Shown in pieces: positions 1 through 8,418 of a DNA stretch of 64,000 bases; position 1 is the stretch's first letter, and every line of letters begins with the position of its first letter. The notes beneath the pieces were generated by a model. It saw only the letters and a list, made by a program, of their open reading frames with translations, made no database searches and had not been told where the DNA came from. The stretch is from Paractinoplanes maris. Its GTDB lineage: Bacteria; Actinomycetota; Actinomycetes; Mycobacteriales; Micromonosporaceae. A program made the translations under genes and the position numbers. The stretch covers positions 62,001 through 126,000 of the forward strand of contig NZ_JALPVL010000015.1 of NCBI RefSeq assembly GCF_023544465.1, in the 5' to 3' direction.

Positions 1-210
1 CGGGCCTCCGTCGAGGCGTTGCGGGCCGAGCGCCTGGCCGAGGCCCAGCAGCCGGGCAACGTCGACCCGCCGGGCCCGCCCCGCCCGCGCAACCAGACCC
101 GCGCGGCCCAGCGCACCGACCGGCAGCCCGACCACGCCGGAATCCCGAAGCAGCGCGCCTCGACCCGCGCGACCGGTGCCCGCCGGCAGGCCCGCCGCGA
201 CAGCCGTTAA
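1..210 (+). CDS. 3' end of an unidentified gene running off the left edge
   Basis: An open frame enters from the window edge and ends at a TAA at 208-210. The visible 69 residues are rich in Pro, Arg, Gln and Ala with no recognisable domain, which looks like a disordered, basic C-terminal tail. Function cannot be assigned. The stop codon lies directly against the ankyrin gene and overlaps its likely -10 box. The fragment could also be a chance high-GC open frame. Confidence 0.45.
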   Translation, partial: RASVEALRAERLAEAQQPGNVDPPGPPRPRNQTRAAQRTDRQPDHAGIPKQRASTRATGARRQARRDSR

Positions 211-213
211 TCT
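208..213 (+). promoter_or_regulatory. -10 box TAATCT of a probable leaderless transcript
   Basis: TAATCT begins with the TAA stop of the upstream frame and ends 5 nt before the ATG of the ankyrin gene at 219. No Shine-Dalgarno sequence is present, so transcription probably starts at or next to the ATG. Inferred from spacing only; no good -35 box is seen. Confidence 0.4.
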
Positions 214-218
214 TCGGC

Positions 219-950
219 ATGCTCGTTCTCGACCCGGAACACCCCTGGGCGGTCGCCGCCGCCGAAGCCATCCGCGGTGGACAGGTGGCGGCCCTGCGGC
301 GGTTGCTGACCGAGCACCCGGGCCTGGCCACGGCCCGGCTCGGGGACCCCGACGGCGGCATGTCCCGGACGTTGCTGCACGTGGTCACGGACTGGCCCGG
401 TCATCACCCGGACGGACCGGCCACGGTGGCCGTGCTGGTCGAAGCGGGCGCGGACGTGAATGCCCGCTTCACCGGCCCGCACACCGAGACGCCCCTGCAC
501 TGGGCGGCCAGTTGCGACGACGTCGCCGTGCTGGACGCGTTGCTGGACGCCGGCGCCGAGATCGACGCTCCGGGCGCGGTCATCGGCGGCGGCACGCCGC
601 TGGACGACGCCACGGCGTTCGCCCAATGGCGCGCCGCGCGCCGGCTGGTCGAGCGCGGAGCACGCACGACGCTGTGGCACGCCGCGACCCTCGGCCTGAG
701 CGACCGCTGGCCGGCCTACTTCACCGGCGACACCCGGCCGGCGGCGGACGAGCTCAACGGCGCCTTGTGGGGAGCCTGTCACGGCGGGCAGCAGCGGGCC
801 GCCCAGTTCCTGCTCGAGCACGGCGCCGACCTCGACTGGATCCCGCCCTGGGAGCACCTCACGCCACTGGACGCCGCCGTCCGTCACGGCGACCCCGCCC
901 TGATCGCCTGGTTGCGCGCACGCGGCGCCACGTCTGTCGCCGCCGGGTAG
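219..950 (+). CDS. Ankyrin-repeat protein
   Basis: A 243-residue protein built of ankyrin-type helix-turn-helix repeats, a protein-protein interaction fold. The clearest units are at about residues 66-82 (VLVEAGADVNAR), 91-115 (TPLHWAASCDDVAVLDALL, then AGAEID) and 214-238 (LTPLDAAVRHGDPALIAWL). There is no signal peptide or membrane segment, so it should be cytoplasmic. The partner is unknown. It has no Shine-Dalgarno sequence and probably starts a leaderless mRNA. Its 3' end overlaps the predicted 3' end of the convergent MFS gene by about 90 bp. Confidence 0.8.
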   Translation: MLVLDPEHPWAVAAAEAIRGGQVAALRRLLTEHPGLATARLGDPDGGMSRTLLHVVTDWPGHHPDGPATVAVLVEAGADVNARFTGPHTETPLHWAASCDDVAVLDALLDAGAEIDAPGAVIGGGTPLDDATAFAQWRAARRLVERGARTTLWHAATLGLSDRWPAYFTGDTRPAADELNGALWGACHGGQQRAAQFLLEHGADLDWIPPWEHLTPLDAAVRHGDPALIAWLRARGATSVAAG

Positions 951-2116
951 TCAGCCCGGGAACACTTTCGCCGTGCTCGGCGGGCACCATCCGAAGCCCG
1001 GCCAGGGCGACCGCGGTGATCACGGCCGAGGCCAGGAAGACTCCGCCGTAGCCGAGCGCGGTCGTTGATCCGGCGCCGATCAGCGGTCCGGAGGCCACAG
1101 CGCCCAGCCGGCGGGTGTTGGCGTACAGACCGGAGGCCAGCCCCGGGCGCGGGATCAGCTCCTGGAACAGGGTCAGGCCGACACCCGCGACGGCGGCGAA
1201 GAACCAGGCGTTGAGCACCTGCAAGGCGAGCAGCGGAACCGGGCCGCTGGCAAAAGCCATGGCCGCGTAGTAGGCGACGCCGGCCAGGCAGCCGGACAGC
1301 AGCAGCCGCGTCCCTCGAGGTGTCGTGCGGGTCGTTCGCCGAGGCGAAACGGTTGCTGAGCTTGCCGATCAGCAACAGAGCCGGAATCTCGAGGGCGGCG
1401 GCCACGCCCAGAGTGACGCCGGACCACGCCACGTCCAGTCCCATCCGGCCGGTCACGAACAGGCTCATGATCGAGACCGTGGCGCTGTTGGTGGCCTGCA
1501 ACGCGATGAACACCACGACGACCGCGATGACCCGGCCGCTCAGCACCGCCCTCGGCTGTGCGGCGGCGTCGCCCTCGACCGCCTTCGGGGCGCGCATGGC
1601 GGCGGTGGTGCCGATGTTGAGGAGCGCGATCACCGCGATGGCGGCCAGGATCGATCGCGCGCCGGACGCGGCGATGACGGCCGTGGCCAAGGGTGGGCCG
1701 GCGACCCAGGCGACCGAGACGAGCGCCCGGGTCCGCACCACCTCGCCCGGTGCCGCGCCGGTGTGCTTGAGGTGGGCGAACAACAGGGAACTGCCCACGC
1801 CGGCCGGCCCGCCGAGCACCACCAGGGCGAGCACCGCCACCGGCAGGGACGTGGTGGCCGCGAGGGCGCCGGCCAGCGCCAGGGTCAGGACGCCGCAGGC
1901 GAGCGTCGGCCGCAGATAGTCGCCGGCCCGGTCCGCGTACGCGGGTACCAGCAGCGAGGCGACGAAGCCGCCGGTGTTGTAGATCGCCAGCGCCCAGCCG
2001 ACCTCGCCCGGGCCGGCGTCGTAGACCGTCACCAGCAGCAGGGCCAGGGCCGGGTTCAGGAAGGCGAACTGCAGCCCCCACAGCAACGCCCCGGCCGGGA
2101 TCACCATCCGCCGCAC
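859..2116 (-). pseudogene. MFS sugar-efflux-type transporter, frame-disrupted
   Basis: Two minus-strand frames together encode one major facilitator of the SetA/SetB sugar-efflux type. The GTG at 2116 has GGAGG 7 nt upstream and starts a normal N-terminal half (TM helices, then WVAGPPLATAV). That frame runs to IGKLSNRFAS near 1340. The expected continuation (RLLLSGCLAGVAYYAAMAFA, then LTLFQELIPRPGLASGLYANT) is in another frame from about 1320 and reads on to 859. A one-base insertion or two-base deletion around 1310-1335 explains this. Either the gene is inactivated or the assembly has an indel; the downstream half shows no further decay, so an assembly error is a real alternative. If functional it would export small sugars or drugs. 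Confidence 0.7.
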
Positions 2117-2269
2117 GTTCAGACCTCCGGCGTGCCGCCGGTCCGGCGACAACTCGTGGCTGGGATCGCCGCCGAGCTTCGGCTCAGCCCGTCGCGTGAG
2201 GTCATCCCGATTCCTTCCCTCCGGCGATCCGGTGTCGACGGTAGGCGCGACGGCGAGCCGCAGGGGGGT

Positions 2270-2467
2270 CTCGACTTCACCGGCAAGACGGTCCACCCCC
2301 TCACCACGTACGCGATGAGCGGCCTGGGAACCACCGAGCGCGACTACGCCGCGTCCTGCCCCGGCGCGAAGCTCGGGGAAGGTCTGGCCGTCCGCGGCGA
2401 AGAGGTCGCCGACGCCGAGCCCGACGTCGAAGCGTGGCTGCGCCGCACCGGCCTGCTCACGCGCTGA
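2270..2467 (+). pseudogene. 3' remnant of a flavodoxin gene
   Basis: This frame ends at TGA 2465-2467 and encodes about 65 residues resembling the C-terminus of flavodoxin-family proteins: DFTGKTVHPLTTYAMSGLG, then CPGAKLGEGLAVRGEEV and a terminal WLRRTGLL. The frame continues upstream only as unrelated sequence within the MFS promoter region, and no N-terminal FMN-binding part or start codon is present. It is therefore a 5'-truncated remnant. Flavodoxins of this type often sit beside XRE regulators and aldo/keto reductases, which are the next genes here. The family assignment is from memory of the family pattern. Confidence 0.6.
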
Positions 2468-2469
2468 TC

Positions 2470-3342
2470 TCAGTCCTGGGCGGCGGCCGTGCCCACCTGT
2501 GTCGCGGCCCAGGTGGCGAGCAGTTCGAGGCCGTCGCCGGACGGGGTTCCGGGCTCGGCCGAGTAGGTCAGGATCGTCAAGCCGTCATCGCCGGGCAGTT
2601 CGAGCACCTCGAAGGCCAGGTCGAGCTCGCCGATGGCGGGGTGGCGCAGACGCTTGGTGCCGTGGCGGTGGACGTAGACCTCCTGGGCCGCCCACATCGT
2701 GCGGAAGGGCTCGCTGCGCATGGACAGCTCGCCGATCAGGTTCATCAGCTGCTGGTCGTCCGGGTTGCGGGCGGCGGCGATGCGCAGCGCGGCCACGGCT
2801 GACCCGGCCACCTGTGTCCACTCCGGATAGTAGGCCTGGGCGTGCGGGTCGAGGAAGGTGAACCGCATGGAATTGACCGGGAGCATCGGGCCGGCGGTGA
2901 GCATGGGCGCGTAGAGAGCCAGGCCCAGCGGGTTCGCGGCCAGGATGTCGAAGCGGTGGTTGCGCAGGAACGCGGGCACGCCGGTCATCGAGTCGAGCAC
3001 CCGGCGGATCGCCGGCCGGATCTCCGGGGGCTTGCGGCGGGCGCGGGCGCGGATCGGCGCCGGTCCGGCGGCGCGGGCCAGATGGTGCAGGTGCGCGGTC
3101 TCCGTCTCGTCGAGCCGTAACGCGCGGGCGAGGGCGTCCAGGACGCTGTCGGAGGCGCCGCCGAGGTGGCCGCGCTCCAGGCGGGTGTAGTACTCGACGC
3201 TGACCCCAGCCAGGGCGGCGACCTCACCGCGGCGCAGCCCGGCGACCCGGCGGCTGCCGTACGCGGGAATGCCGGCCTGCTCCGGGGTGATCTTCGCCCG
3301 GCGGGAGGTCAGGAAGGCCCGTACCTCGCTGGTGTTGTCCAT
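2470..3342 (-). CDS. XRE-family regulator with MmyB-like ligand-binding domain
   Basis: A 290-residue repressor-type protein. Residues about 10-75 form an XRE helix-turn-helix (RRVAGLRRGEVAALAGVS, then YYTRLERG). From about residue 100 to 280 it has the MmyB-like, PAS-related ligand domain typical of actinobacterial members (FLRNHRFDILAANPLG). It is divergent from the aldo/keto reductases at 3541 and 4468, with a 198-bp gap holding an inverted repeat, so it probably controls them. The ligand is unknown. Its stop codon lies 3 nt beyond the flavodoxin remnant, tail to tail, so that remnant may once have belonged to the same regulated group. Confidence 0.88.
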   Translation of the reverse strand: MDNTSEVRAFLTSRRAKITPEQAGIPAYGSRRVAGLRRGEVAALAGVSVEYYTRLERGHLGGASDSVLDALARALRLDETETAHLHHLARAAGPAPIRARARRKPPEIRPAIRRVLDSMTGVPAFLRNHRFDILAANPLGLALYAPMLTAGPMLPVNSMRFTFLDPHAQAYYPEWTQVAGSAVAALRIAAARNPDDQQLMNLIGELSMRSEPFRTMWAAQEVYVHRHGTKRLRHPAIGELDLAFEVLELPGDDGLTILTYSAEPGTPSGDGLELLATWAATQVGTAAAQD

Positions 3343-3374
3343 GAACCCAGGCTAAGCACCGGTCCCGGCCGGAG

Positions 3375-3410
3375 GGGGTCCCTGCCGGTACCTCCTTCAG
3401 CAGGGACTCC
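3375..3410. promoter_or_regulatory. Candidate operator, 11-bp inverted repeat
   Basis: GGGGTCCCTGC at 3375-3385 and GCAGGGACTCC at 3400-3410 are inverted copies with one mismatch and a 14-nt spacer. The dyad lies between the divergent XRE regulator and the aldo/keto reductase, 32 bp upstream of the regulator start, where an autoregulatory operator would be expected. No binding evidence; a transcript hairpin is the alternative. Confidence 0.4.
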
Positions 3411-3540
3411 CGGAGACCGGAAGACCGATGTTTGGTAGTCACGGGCCGGGTACGTCCTTCACCGGAAGGGCTGACACCGCCTACCGCGCTGAAGACGACC
3501 GGTACGGGGCCGGCCCCCCGGAACTGAGAGGAACTCTGTC

Positions 3541-4428
3541 ATGCCCACCGTCCCGAACCTGAGGCTGAACAACGGCGTCGAGATGCCCGCCATCGGCCTC
3601 GGCGTCTTCCAGACCCCGCCCGACGAGACCCGCGACGCCGTCCTGGCCGCCCTGTCCGACGGCTACCGGCACATCGACACGGCCGCCGCCTACGGCAACG
3701 AGCGGGAGGTGGGCGAGGCCATCGCCAAGTCCGGCGCCGACCGCTCCGAGGTCTTCGTCGAGACCAAGATCTGGATCAGCGACTACGGGTACGACGGGAC
3801 CCTGCACGGCTTCGACAAGAGCGCCGGCAAGCTCGGCGTCGACCAGATCGACCTGCTCATCCTGCACCAGGCGCTGCCCTCGGAGTTCGACCGGACCCTG
3901 GCCGCCTACCGCGCTCTGGAGAAGCTGCTGGCCGACGGCAAGGTCCGCGCCATCGGCGTCAGCAACTTCATGGTCGACCACCTCACCCGGCTGCTCGACA
4001 CCGCCACCGTCGTGCCGGCGGTGAACCAGATCGAGGTGCACCCGTACTTCCAGCAGCGCGAGGTGCAGGCCTTCGACACCGAGCACGGTATCCTCAACCA
4101 GGCCTGGTCGCCGATCGGCGGGATCACTTTCTACCGCGACGGCGAGCACACCAGCACGCTGCGGGATCCGGTGATCGGCGAGGTCGCGAAGGCGTACGGC
4201 AAGTCCCCGGCCCAGGTGATGCTGCGCTGGCACCTGCAGCAGGGCCGGCAGGTGATCCCGAAGTCGACCAAGCCGGCCCGGATCGCCGAGAACTTCGACG
4301 TGTTCGACTTCGAGCTCACCGGCGAGCAGCTCGCCGCGATCGACGCCCTGGACACCGGCAGGCGGGGCGGCCCCGAGCCGGAAGCCATCACTCTCGAGAC
4401 CTTCGGCCGGCCGATCCCGGAAGCCTGA
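3541..4428 (+). CDS. Aldo/keto reductase (2,5-diketogluconate reductase type)
   Basis: A 295-residue NADPH-dependent carbonyl reductase with a TIM barrel fold. The catalytic tetrad is complete: D46 and Y51 (GYRHIDTAAAYGNE), K76 (VETKIW) and H109 (LLILHQ). The C-terminal IPKSTKPARIAEN segment is the usual NADP(H)-binding element. GAGAGGA lies 8-14 nt upstream of the ATG. It is followed after 39 bp by a second, distantly related aldo/keto reductase and lies divergent from an XRE/MmyB regulator, so the two reductases probably form a regulated carbonyl-detoxification operon. The substrate cannot be told from sequence. Confidence 0.9.
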   Translation: MPTVPNLRLNNGVEMPAIGLGVFQTPPDETRDAVLAALSDGYRHIDTAAAYGNEREVGEAIAKSGADRSEVFVETKIWISDYGYDGTLHGFDKSAGKLGVDQIDLLILHQALPSEFDRTLAAYRALEKLLADGKVRAIGVSNFMVDHLTRLLDTATVVPAVNQIEVHPYFQQREVQAFDTEHGILNQAWSPIGGITFYRDGEHTSTLRDPVIGEVAKAYGKSPAQVMLRWHLQQGRQVIPKSTKPARIAENFDVFDFELTGEQLAAIDALDTGRRGGPEPEAITLETFGRPIPEA

Positions 4429-4467
4429 CGGTCATTTTCTGACGCACGACGACACGGAGGAGACATC

Positions 4468-5451
4468 ATGCGTACCGCGAAGCTCGGTGCACTCGAAGTG
4501 GGCCGGATCGGTCTCGGCGCGATGGGCATGTCGGACGGCTACAGCGGCGCCGGCAGCGACGACGCCGAGTCCGTCCGCACCATCCACCGGGCGATCGACC
4601 TCGGCGTCACCCTGATCGACACCGCCGAGGTCTACGGCCCGTACGTCAACGAGGAGCTGGTCGGCCGCGCCCTGAAGGGCCGCCGCGACCAGGTCGTGCT
4701 GGCCACCAAGTTCGGTCTGATCTCGCACACCGGGCGCGGTGCCGGGAAGCCGGACAGCAGCCCGGACAGCATCCGTACGGCGGTCGACGGCTCCCTGCGA
4801 CGGCTCGGCACCGACCACATCGACCTGTATTACCAGCACCGCGTCGACCCGGGCACGCCGATCGAGGACACCATGGGTGTGCTCGCGCAGCTCGTGACCG
4901 ACGGCAAGATCCGGTACGTCGGCCTGTCCGAGGCCTGGGCCGACACGATCCGCCGTGCGCACGCCGTGCACCCGGTGACCGCGTTGCAGTCGGAGTATTC
5001 ACTGTGGACCCGTGACCAGGACGAGATCCTGCCGCTGCTGCGTGAGCTGGGCATCGGCCTGGTCGCCTACTCGCCGCTCGGCCGCGGCTTCCTCACCGGC
5101 GCCCTGCGCACCCCGGCCGACGTGGAGAAGCTGGACGACAGTGACATGCGCAAGAACCACCCGCGCTTCACCGGCGAGAACTTCCAGCGCAACCTGCGCC
5201 TCGCCGACCAGGTGCAGGCGGTCGCCGACCAGGTGGGCGCCACCTCGGCCCAGGTCGCCCTGGCCTGGTTGCTGGCCCAGGGCGACGACATCGTCCCGAT
5301 CCCCGGCACCAAGCGGGTCAGCCGGGTGGAGGAGAACGCCGCGGCCGACGCCGTCACGCTGACGCCGGAGCAGATCGCGACGCTCACCGCGCTGCCGGTG
5401 GCCGAGGGCGGCCACCACACCGAGGAGCAGATGCAGATGATCGAGCGCTGA
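4468..5451 (+). CDS. Aldo/keto reductase (AKR13-like)
   Basis: A 327-residue aldo/keto reductase of the longer family related to IolS/YakC-type enzymes. The tetrad is D51 and Y56 (LIDTAEVYGP), K81 (VLATKFGL) and H124 (LYYQHRVDP). The C-terminal IPIPGTKRVSRVEEN is the NADP-binding motif of this subgroup. AGGAG lies 6 nt before the ATG. It shares little with the 3541 gene beyond the fold, so the pair is not a recent duplication. Same strand, 39-bp spacing: likely co-transcribed with it. The gene ends at a strong bidirectional terminator shared with recQ. Confidence 0.9.
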   Translation: MRTAKLGALEVGRIGLGAMGMSDGYSGAGSDDAESVRTIHRAIDLGVTLIDTAEVYGPYVNEELVGRALKGRRDQVVLATKFGLISHTGRGAGKPDSSPDSIRTAVDGSLRRLGTDHIDLYYQHRVDPGTPIEDTMGVLAQLVTDGKIRYVGLSEAWADTIRRAHAVHPVTALQSEYSLWTRDQDEILPLLRELGIGLVAYSPLGRGFLTGALRTPADVEKLDDSDMRKNHPRFTGENFQRNLRLADQVQAVADQVGATSAQVALAWLLAQGDDIVPIPGTKRVSRVEENAAADAVTLTPEQIATLTALPVAEGGHHTEEQMQMIER

Positions 5452-5458
5452 ACCGACT

Positions 5459-5484
5459 GGCCGGTCTCTGAGGGGAGACCGGCC
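5459..5484. terminator. Bidirectional terminator between aldo/keto reductase and recQ
   Basis: GGCCGGTCTC (5459-5468) and GAGACCGGCC (5475-5484) form a perfect 10-bp stem with a 6-nt loop between two convergent genes. There is no long T-run, as is common in actinobacteria. Confidence 0.75.
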
Positions 5485-5495
5485 GGCGGACGCCA

Positions 5496-7133
5496 TCACT
5501 GCACGGTGAGCAGCTCGTTCTCGATCACGACCGGCACCGAGAGGGTCTTGTACCCCACCTCGTCGAAGAGGACGGTCATCCGTTCCTCCTCGTAGCCCAT
5601 CACCGTGCCCGGGCCCCACTCGCCGTGGCGGACCTTGGCGTGGATGGGGAAGGGCTCGTCGGTGGTGGCTTCGATCGTCTCGGCGGCCGAGCCCCCGGCG
5701 CAGTTGTCGCAGTGGCCGCACGGCTTGGCCAGGTCCTCGCCGAAGTAGGCCAGCAACGTCTGTGTCCGGCAGGCCCGGGTCTCGGCGAAGCCGCGCATCA
5801 TGTCGGTGCGTGACCGCGAGACGACCTGCTGGCGCTCGTGTTCCTTGAGCGCCGCCGTGGCCGCCGCGGCCGGCAGCGGGGCGAAGTTCGGGACGGTCAG
5901 CTTGGTGCCGCTTCCGGTGGTCGCCGCGCCCACCTGTTCGAGCAGGTTCAGGTACGAGCCGAGCTTGCGCGGGCCCAGGCCGGTGGCCTCTTTGAGTTCC
6001 GTCTTGGTCTTCGGTCCCGACCGCAGCGCCGCCGCCAGCTCCCGCAGCTCGACCTCGTCGGGGGAGCCGCCGGTGAAGAAGCGCTGGATCGCCTCGTCCT
6101 CGGAACGCCACAGCAGCAACGCCTGAGCCTGCTCGTCGTCGCGGCCGGACCGGCCGATCTCCTGGAAGTAGCTGTCCGGGGAATCGGGCAGGGCCATGTG
6201 GGCCACCCAGCGGATGTTCGCCTTGTCGATGCCCATGCCGAACGCGGACGTGGCCACCATGATGTCGACCTTGTCGGCGGTGAACGCCTCGTGTTTCTGC
6301 TCGCGGGCGCCGCCGGCCATGCCGCCGTGATAGAAGTCGGCCGGGTAGCCGGCCTTCGTCAGGCGCTCGGCCAGTTCCTCGGCCGAGCGCCGGGTGGCGA
6401 CGTAGATGATGCCGGGCCGCGGCGCCGAGTCGAGGAGCGCGGTGAGCCGGCGCCAGCGGTAGTCCTCGTCGGGGCAGTGCGCCACCTCGAGGAAGAGGTT
6501 GCGCCGGTCGAGGCCGGAGACGTGGATCTCCGGCTTGTCGAGCTGCAGGCGCTCGATGATGTCGTCACGGACCGGCGGGGAGGCGGTCGCGGTCAGCGCG
6601 ATCACCGGCGGGCGGCCGATGCCCTTGATCATGTCGCCCAGGGCGAGGAACTCGGGGCGGAAGTCGTGACCCCAGGCCGAGATGCAGTGTGCCTCGTCCA
6701 CCGCGACCAGGCCCGGCTTGAGCGCCTTGACCTCGGCCATCCGCTCGGGATCGCTCAGCTGCTCCGGGGTGATGAAGAGGAACTCGGCGCGGCCCTCGCG
6801 GATCTCGCGGATCGCCTCGCGTTGCTGCGCCGGCGTCTCGGCCGAGCTCACCCGCACCGCCCGGATCTTGGGGTCGTCGCGCTCGTTGAGGGCGGCGATC
6901 TGGTCCTGCTGCAGGGCGAGCAGTGGCGAGATCACCACGGTCGGCCCGGGCAGCAGCACGGCCGGGATCTGATAGATCGCCGACTTGCCGGCCCCGGTGG
7001 GGAGCACGACGAGAGCGTCGCGACGGCGCAGCACGGCGCGCATCGGCTTGAATTGGCCCGGGCGCAGCGAAGGCCACCCGAAATGGTTCCGGGCGACCTT
7101 GCGCAGGCGCGGTCCGTAGACAGGAATCTTCAT
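5496..7133 (-). CDS. recQ: ATP-dependent DNA helicase RecQ
   Basis: A 545-residue 3'-5' superfamily 2 helicase acting in recombinational repair. Walker A is LPTGAGKS (44-51) and Walker B is VDEAH (145-149). The RecQ aromatic loop follows (CISAWGHDFRPEF), and motif VI is QEIGRSGRDDE. Zinc-finger cysteines lie in CRTQTLL, then CGHCDNC in the RecQ-C region. Residues about 500-545 carry a small domain (GEWGPGTVMGYE, then VLFDEVGYKTLS) common in actinobacterial RecQ, and there is no HRDC domain. The ATG at 7133 begins MKIPVYG; the frame stays open further upstream, but that stretch is not RecQ-like and would run into the neighbouring gene. Confidence 0.93.
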   Translation of the reverse strand: MKIPVYGPRLRKVARNHFGWPSLRPGQFKPMRAVLRRRDALVVLPTGAGKSAIYQIPAVLLPGPTVVISPLLALQQDQIAALNERDDPKIRAVRVSSAETPAQQREAIREIREGRAEFLFITPEQLSDPERMAEVKALKPGLVAVDEAHCISAWGHDFRPEFLALGDMIKGIGRPPVIALTATASPPVRDDIIERLQLDKPEIHVSGLDRRNLFLEVAHCPDEDYRWRRLTALLDSAPRPGIIYVATRRSAEELAERLTKAGYPADFYHGGMAGGAREQKHEAFTADKVDIMVATSAFGMGIDKANIRWVAHMALPDSPDSYFQEIGRSGRDDEQAQALLLWRSEDEAIQRFFTGGSPDEVELRELAAALRSGPKTKTELKEATGLGPRKLGSYLNLLEQVGAATTGSGTKLTVPNFAPLPAAAATAALKEHERQQVVSRSRTDMMRGFAETRACRTQTLLAYFGEDLAKPCGHCDNCAGGSAAETIEATTDEPFPIHAKVRHGEWGPGTVMGYEEERMTVLFDEVGYKTLSVPVVIENELLTVQ

Positions 7134-7173
7134 CGAGCGGCCATTTTTCCCGGGCGTCGAGGCGGGCAAACGC

Positions 7174-8124
7174 TCACGACGCCTTGGGCAGGATCTCGTT
7201 CTGATAGAGATCGAACAGGCCCTGGTAGTGCGGCCCGGTGTTGGCCACATAGACCTCGTCGAAACCGGCGTCCCGGTATTTGCCGATCATCTCGAGGTGG
7301 GCCGCCGGGTCGTTGCCGCAGACGAACGACTCCTTCACCATGTCCTGCGTGACGAGCTGGGACGCCTGCTCGAAGTGCTTGGGGGTCGGCAGCACCTGGG
7401 ACAGTTCGCCCGGCACACCCGCGTTGGGCCATTTCTCGTACGCGATCCGGGCCCCCTCCTCCTCGGAGCTCGCGAACGCCGCCTTGAACCCGGCCTGCGC
7501 CACCCGCTTGCCGCCGCCGTTGTCGCGGAACCGCTGGACCAGGTCGCCGTCCGGCATCGTGCTGACGTAGCCGTCACCGATCCGCGCGGCCACCTCGACC
7601 GCCTTGGGACCGAAGCCGGAGATCAGGATCTCGACCGGCACCTCGGGCAGCGTGTAGATGCGGGCGTTCTCCACGGTGTAGTGCTTGCCGCGGTACGAGT
7701 AGTTGCCGCCCTGCCACAGGCCTCGCATGATCTCGACGGCCTCCTCGAGCATCTCCAGGCGTACGTCGGCCTCGGGCCACGCGTCGCCGAAGATGTGCTC
7801 GTTGAGCGCCTCGCCGGTGCCGATGCCGAGCCGGAAGCGGCCCTTGGTCAGCACCGCGCTGGTCGCCGCGGCCTGGGCGATGACGGCGGGGTGGATGCGA
7901 ACCGTGGGACAGGTGACGGCGGTGGTGATCGGCAGGCTGGTCGCCTCGCTGAGCGCGCCGATCATCGACCAGACGAACGCGCTCTGGCCCTGGGCGTCCA
8001 CCCAGGGGTGGTAGTGGTCCGAGATCCACAGGCCGCTGAAGCCGGCGCGCTCGGCGCCGCGGGCCTGCTCGAGAAGCTCGGCCGGGGTGTATTCCTCGCA
8101 GGAAAGGAAGTATCCGATGCGCAT
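7174..8124 (-). CDS. LLM-class F420-dependent oxidoreductase
   Basis: A 316-residue luciferase-like TIM barrel protein. The pattern MRIGYFLS, then SDHYHPW, then GIGTGEALNEHIFG matches the F420-dependent glucose-6-phosphate dehydrogenase branch of the family. It should bind reduced or oxidised F420 and move a hydride to or from an unknown substrate in the cytoplasm. The N-terminal half resembles Fgd-type enzymes closely, but the C-terminal substrate region does not clearly match Fgd itself. It lies 40 bp upstream of recQ on the same strand, so the two may be co-transcribed. The ATG at 8124 gives the conserved N-terminus; a start 10 codons upstream is possible. Confidence 0.85.
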   Translation of the reverse strand: MRIGYFLSCEEYTPAELLEQARGAERAGFSGLWISDHYHPWVDAQGQSAFVWSMIGALSEATSLPITTAVTCPTVRIHPAVIAQAAATSAVLTKGRFRLGIGTGEALNEHIFGDAWPEADVRLEMLEEAVEIMRGLWQGGNYSYRGKHYTVENARIYTLPEVPVEILISGFGPKAVEVAARIGDGYVSTMPDGDLVQRFRDNGGGKRVAQAGFKAAFASSEEEGARIAYEKWPNAGVPGELSQVLPTPKHFEQASQLVTQDMVKESFVCGNDPAAHLEMIGKYRDAGFDEVYVANTGPHYQGLFDLYQNEILPKAS

Positions 8125-8140
8125 GGGCCGGGAGATACCC

Positions 8141-8281
8141 CTATTTTTTGCCACCGAACATGCGACGGATGGCCCAGAGCAGCAGCAGGAAGGCCAAGGC
8201 GATGCCGAGCAGCCGGACGGCGTGCACCTCGGACCAGTCGACGGTGGCGGCGGCGAGCACGGTGGGGGTCACGAGACGCAT
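8141..8281 (-). CDS. Small single-pass membrane protein, 46 aa
   Basis: A short frame starting at ATG 8281 encodes 46 residues: an N-terminal part (MRLVTPTVLAAATVDWSEVH), a hydrophobic helix at about residues 23-39 (VRLLGIALAFLLLLWAI) and a basic tail RRMFGGKK. It ends 17 bp upstream of the LLM oxidoreductase on the same strand. The helix with positive C-terminal residues predicts N-out/C-in insertion. No function is recognised. Its start has no clear Shine-Dalgarno sequence. Confidence 0.5.
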   Translation of the reverse strand: MRLVTPTVLAAATVDWSEVHAVRLLGIALAFLLLLWAIRRMFGGKK

Positions 8282-8418
8282 GGTATCGACCGCACTTAAC
8301 CCAGAGCTAATAGAAAGGTTTGTTGACTGAAACAGCTGTCGAGTGTGACCATTGGTCCGCACAACGGGGGGCGCGCTCCCACAGGACGCGCCGGACGTCA
8401 CCGGAGGTACGGGGGCTT

